This document shows, in pieces, positions 5,301 to 7,495 of a DNA stretch of 7,495 nt (the stretch's first letter is position 1; the number at the start of each line of letters is the position of its first letter). Below the pieces are notes generated by a model. The model saw only the letters and a program-made list of their open reading frames with translations. It had not been told where the DNA came from and ran no database searches. Made by a program: the position numbers and the translations under genes. Source of the stretch: QHCE01 sp041743105 (lineage in GTDB: Bacteria; Actinomycetota; Actinomycetes; Mycobacteriales; QHCE01); assembly GCA_041743105.1 (NCBI GenBank), contig JBGTNI010000079.1, positions 1-7,495 of the forward strand. The letters run 5' to 3'.

Positions 5301-6907
5301 CAGTTCCCGATGGGCGCGGTTCTGGGGTACTCGTCTGGTCGCCAGATAGCACGCATCTGGCCATGAGCGGTAGAGCAGGGGTAACAGTGTGGACGCCCTG
5401 TAGTGGCGGAACTATGCTAGTATCGGGCACGCGGAGCGCGGATGTCGTGGCTTGGTCCCCGAACGGTACGTTCCTTGTAGCGACCACAAGGAAGTACGCT
5501 GCAAAGGAGGTGCGGGTATGGAGCCCGGCGAACCACCAGACCAATACCGTACCTGGGAGTTATGGCGCCAACGAGCTCGCCTGGTCCCCTGACGGAAATT
5601 TTCTGGCTGTAACAACCGCCGGCTATGGTCCAGCGGAAGTCCGAGTGTGGCACCCGGACAGCGGTCATACAGCGACCCTGCCCGACACCCACGCGGCGGA
5701 TATGTTGTGCTGGTCACCCGACAGTCGTCGCATCGCAACCGCGACCCGATACCGCCAGTCGGCAATTCTCACCTGGGATTCCAGCGTTTTTAGAGATTCG
5801 CTTCATAGCGTGGTGGTAACGGCGCGTGCCTGGTCGCCCGATCGTAGCTATCTGGCAACTTCCATCCGATCCTCCGAGGGAGGCGTTCGGGTCTGGTCTC
5901 GGGTAGACGAACGCTCATTGTCGCTGCCGGACACGCGCGGCGCGGAATTGCTTGCCTGGTCTCCCGACAGCTCACAACTAGCCGTTGCCGGTCCCGGAGT
6001 GAACGATGTGCAGGTGTGGAACCTCGGAAGCTTACGCACTATCGGTCTTCCGAATAGCGGTAGTGCCCGGAAACTCGAATGGTCTCCCGACAGCTCGCAT
6101 CTTGCTATCGCCTTGAACGTCGAAGGTACGGCCGTATTGGTATGGAATGAGGCCATAGGACAGACCACCACACTGCCTGATGCTCCTAAAATGGATAGGC
6201 TGTCCTGGGTGGATGATTACTCATCTTATGCCCTTGCTTGGACAAAGCTAGCTTGGTCGCCTGATAGCTTGTTCTTGGCACTCGCTTCGAGCTACGACGA
6301 TCGGGCCGTCCTGGTATGGAGTCGTGCCGACAACGGTAATATGTCCCTGTCGGACACCAGTAACGCCAGCAGCTTGGACTGGTCACCCGATAGCAAATAT
6401 CTTGCTGTCAGCGGATTCGATAGCGGACCTCATCCGGAGCTGGTGCGGGTTTGGGAGCGGTCCAGCAGGACCGTAGTTGTGATTCGCGGGCCACGCAATT
6501 CATCAGTGCTGAGATGGTCGCCTAATAGTCGCTATCTGGCGATTACCGACGTAACCGATAAGGATCATCTATGGCTTTGGGAGCCGGTGGGCAATCGTAT
6601 TGATACTTTACCGTGCGGCAATACAGTCAACCATCTCGCCTGGTCACCGGATAGTTCCAGACTCGCCGGTGGCGGCGTGCCGGACGGACCCGTCTCCGTC
6701 TGGGATTGCGTCACTAAACACAGGTCTGAGGTGCACGGCACCTGCGATTCCTTCATCCTTGCCTGGTCGGCCGACAGCTCTCACCTCGCCTGCGCGAGCC
6801 TACCCGAGCACCAGGTGGGCACTATCGTCTGGAAGGCGGTTAGTGGCCGCAGCAGCGTCGTAACCAGACACGCGTGGGGGTTGGGTGGTGCGCTGGTCTG
6901 CAGATAG
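2354..6907 (+). CDS. NLR-like STAND protein: DUF4062, NB-ARC ATPase, WD40 propellers
   Basis: The protein has 1517 residues and looks cytosolic: no signal peptide or membrane segment. Residues 42-210 form a DUF4062-type domain (GVMISSTFADL, VIVGRRYG at 102-109, SLTELEYREA at 123-132), the probable effector. NB-ARC follows from about 231: Walker A GQGGIGKT (271-278), Walker B LVIVDDVW (347-354), TSRD (374-377), a GLPL-like GRIALA (441-446). A winged helix ends in an MHD-like FHD (555-557). A helical linker (about 570-735) resembles that of APAF1-type proteins. From about 740, 18 WD40-like blades with motif WSPDSxxLA fill the rest. STAND proteins of this layout oligomerise when the sensor binds its target and switch the effector on; known bacterial examples act in phage defence. 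The target and the DUF4062 activity are unknown. The frame closes early at 6905-6907, and two more blades follow out of frame. Residues 1-41 look poorly conserved, so translation might start at 2444. At least eight TTA codons lie after 3370. Confidence 0.9.
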   Translation: MPETTEIHLEVGESKFEGSCRSWCSAILPPMTDDPHLGGRRYHGVMISSTFADLPAHRACAMEAIESHGMHAVAQEQDGALPTGTVVSSSLRKVRESSAYLVIVGRRYGQVPESAELNPDGRSLTELEYREARRLGRPILALLMSDEHAVKPAAYERDPDKARKLERFREDVMRAGKESPLYRVYAQFDDEAHFAVQVHRSAAALRRLLDQQDEPANPPYAQAKAGSLSGVPPLPQGYVIRDELSDLLELIVRSGPGLVDDPALAPIGLHGQGGIGKTVLAAAAARNETVRRAFPDGVYWVTLGESSDIVSAQMNLFRRVDPTAPLPYTAIELDQQIRMMLAGQRALVIVDDVWSDAAAQAFRIVGKLGRLIYTSRDRQVLGAVAAEPFAVDTLSSEGARALAVAVLDDTHGRVRSVSRQESSEATSPLPRAADEAISRVGRIALAVSLLAAAVKAGRSWAQVADDLDSVPDIFGDHPYANGFKAMQIGFEMLGSELADALLSLTIFSRDQRIPVAPIARYWNNSRAYSPDRTYSVLDRLSSANLISFDKRSVTFHDLQHEFITLHAPALAVLHGRLLDAYRLLLGASRTWSELPIDEPYIWDHVVHHLRNAGARRELAMPVTDPAFLAHRIASAGLLAAEDDLANAAQSLPEQRAIAWWRGWLPRHADVLTIPRTATDATERHHALAPSLFAWLSADSSRPANIEVRRVRSLCTTPLLMVKWGLRPRPAGQLRSLPGRTDGTFSVEWSPDSARLAVTSNFKGGPVQVWDPDRGDVTSIVGTAGAFVAEWSPDSNFLAIGDSQRAAQIWTTATGHVECLAETDHAFSLAWSPDSTNLAISGWGATGVWVWDRDSGATTTLPLATEADRLAWSPNGQHLAIANQRDKEEVLVWNITSRRINRLLSVHGETWKLLWSPNGKHLACAGSRSGTVSVWTPNGQHPVSLGVEGAYQLAWSPDSRLLAASGLRSAWVWVWDSTSGHITTVPDGRGSGVLVWSPDSTHLAMSGRAGVTVWTPCSGGTMLVSGTRSADVVAWSPNGTFLVATTRKYAAKEVRVWSPANHQTNTVPGSYGANELAWSPDGNFLAVTTAGYGPAEVRVWHPDSGHTATLPDTHAADMLCWSPDSRRIATATRYRQSAILTWDSSVFRDSLHSVVVTARAWSPDRSYLATSIRSSEGGVRVWSRVDERSLSLPDTRGAELLAWSPDSSQLAVAGPGVNDVQVWNLGSLRTIGLPNSGSARKLEWSPDSSHLAIALNVEGTAVLVWNEAIGQTTTLPDAPKMDRLSWVDDYSSYALAWTKLAWSPDSLFLALASSYDDRAVLVWSRADNGNMSLSDTSNASSLDWSPDSKYLAVSGFDSGPHPELVRVWERSSRTVVVIRGPRNSSVLRWSPNSRYLAITDVTDKDHLWLWEPVGNRIDTLPCGNTVNHLAWSPDSSRLAGGGVPDGPVSVWDCVTKHRSEVHGTCDSFILAWSADSSHLACASLPEHQVGTIVWKAVSGRSSVVTRHAWGLGGALVCR
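2477..2990 (+). other. DUF4062-encoding segment (putative effector)
   Basis: These codons carry the conserved start ISSTFADLPAHRA, the central strand AYLVIVGRRYGQV and the acidic SLTELEYREA helix, in the order usual for DUF4062. The family is common at the N-terminus of large NB-ARC or NACHT proteins, where TIR or nuclease effectors sit in other members. By hand count the DNA is 63-73% GC in 60-base blocks (for example 2701-2760: 44 of 60), clearly higher than the NB-ARC part. Confidence 0.75.
4565..6907 (+). repeat. 18 WD40-like blades of about 41 codons
   Basis: The consensus is LAWSPDSxxLAxxxxxxxxVxVWxxxxGxxxxLPD. The first blade tryptophan of WSPD is codon 4595 and the eighteenth is codon 6764. 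The blades lack the GH dipeptide of classical WD40 repeats and keep WSPD and VWVW-type strands. The DNA coding for WSPDS is nearly the same in many blades (TGGTCTCCCGACAGC in blades 3, 12 and 13). With the two blades after the frameshift there are 20, close to three seven-bladed propellers. Confidence 0.85.
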
Positions 6908-7100
6908 CGTCCGTCTCGTGATTTCGGGTGGTAGTAATGGGTCGGTCGTATTCGTCAACGTTGGCGAACCAGAAACAACATCTCGTGTTGTCGTAGGGAA
7001 AATTCACGAACTTGCGTGGCTGAACAAGAACGAGATCCTCGCCGAAAGCGATGACGTTGACATACTGCTCGAAGTGTCAGAAGAAGGGTCCGAGGCGTGA
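6876..7100 (+). pseudogene. Frameshifted 3' end of the NLR-like gene (blades 19-20)
   Basis: After the run of five G (6876-6880), the blade pattern continues one frame over: VVRWSADSVRLVISGGSNGS, VVFVNV, then HELAWLNKNEIL and a final acidic tail to TGA at 7098-7100. Removing one G gives TRHAWGWVVRWSADS without a break and a protein of 1581 residues. The spacing supports this: the blade-18 tryptophan codon (6764) and the blade-19 one (6894) are 129 bases apart after correction, 43 codons, and blade 20 (7017) is 41 codons further, all within the normal blade range. The cause could be a true frameshift mutation, a sequencing error in the G run, or less likely recoding. Confidence 0.85.
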
Positions 7101-7493
7101 GGCTATGCCTAATACGGCAGCCGCACTTTGTGATCTACCCGGTGCGCCACTGCCGGTAGTGGAGTCGGCGGGCTCGGGCTTGGTGGGCCAGGCCCGTCGC
7201 CAGTCTGACCAGCCCAGATAGTGGATCAGGCGTTGCGCGGGTCTGATGATCAGGACGTTGAGCAGGTGGCGGATCTCGTTGGTGGTCAGCGCGAGCAGCT
7301 CGCGGCCGTCCCGGTCATGGGGTGCGGGTGCGACGCGGACCAGCCGGTGCAGCGCGACCGGGGTGGGTGCCCAGCACAGGTAGTAGGCCAGCTCGCCGGT
7401 GCGCTGGTGGCGGCGGATCAGCAGCCAACGGTCATCGTTGTGCCGGGGCGTGCCGGGGTTGATCCCGATCCACGCCCAGTCGTAGTCGGCGGG
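7077..7493 (-). pseudogene. IS701-family transposase, internally deleted C-terminal part
   Basis: On the minus strand the frame enters from the right edge and reads YDWAWIGINPGTPRHNDDRW, LLIRRHQRTGELAYYLC and HRLVRVA. This matches the middle of IS701-family transposases (typically YDWA, HWLLxRR, ELAYYxCxxP, LVRVAG). Right after LVRVA (about 7333) it jumps to PHDRDGRELLALTTNEIRHL and then LGWSDWRRAW, which is the C-terminal end of the family. The stretch normally between them, with RWxxEExFQ, KGxxGLDxxQVR and the catalytic glutamate, is missing, so the product cannot transpose. The tail after about 7165 has lost similarity and drifts on to a stop at 7077-7079, overlapping the end of the NLR-like gene from the other side. 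The N-terminal part is outside the window. Confidence 0.8.
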
Positions 7494-7495
7494 GG

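Noticed and set aside
4405..6171. Series of minus-strand open frames with a repeated LSGDH-like motif
   Set aside because: They are antisense shadows of the WSPDS repeat codons of the NLR-like gene.
6876..6910. Programmed ribosomal frameshift at the G run
   Set aside because: No stimulatory structure or known slippery pattern is evident, and WD40 proteins are not known to need recoding; a mutation or sequence error is simpler.
7147..7162. Terminator hairpin CCACT-6-AGTGG after the NLR-like gene
   Set aside because: The stem has only 5 bp with no T-run and lies within the transposase remnant; chance occurrence is likely.

Overview
The window is high-GC DNA of actinomycete type. GC-ending codons dominate most genes, the transposase families (IS66, IS701) and the maturase resemble those of filamentous actinomycetes, and TTA codons are absent from most of the window. 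The genus cannot be fixed from the sequence alone. There is no housekeeping gene. This is an accessory region: one very large regulatory or defence-type gene flanked on both sides by broken mobile elements.

Left part (1-1759): three nested mobile elements. The outermost is the 3' part of an IS66-family transposase gene (about 1226-1759). It is interrupted on its 5' side by the right end of an element that carries a tyrosine recombinase and ends in an elaborate palindromic array (1116-1230). This layout resembles recombinase-in-trio (RIT) elements. The recombinase gene is itself split by a group II intron. The intron's maturase C-terminus (2-853), domain V (863-894) and domain VI (about 898-966) are visible, and its 3' splice site lies at about 972/973. 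The 3' exon (973-1116) carries the catalytic tyrosine.

Middle (1760-2353): 594 bases without a convincing gene, holding several short inverted and direct repeats and the probable control region of the next gene.

Centre (2354-6907, continuing out of frame to 7100): a single giant NLR-like STAND protein. Its order is an N-terminal DUF4062-type domain, an NB-ARC ATPase (Walker A GQGGIGKT, Walker B LVIVDD), a winged helix with an MHD-like FHD motif, a helical linker, and a long run of WD40-like blades (18 in frame and two more after a one-base frameshift in a run of five G at 6876-6880). The layout is that of a bacterial APAF1-like sensor and is a good candidate for a single-gene anti-phage or cell-suicide system. 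Its effector-encoding 5' end is clearly richer in GC than the rest, which suggests domain shuffling.

Right part (about 7077-7493, minus strand): the C-terminal part of an IS701-like transposase with an internal deletion. It runs convergently into the 3' end of the NLR-like gene.

The NLR-like gene has no obvious partner inside the window. If functional, it probably acts alone, with DUF4062 as output, NB-ARC as switch and the propellers as sensor.
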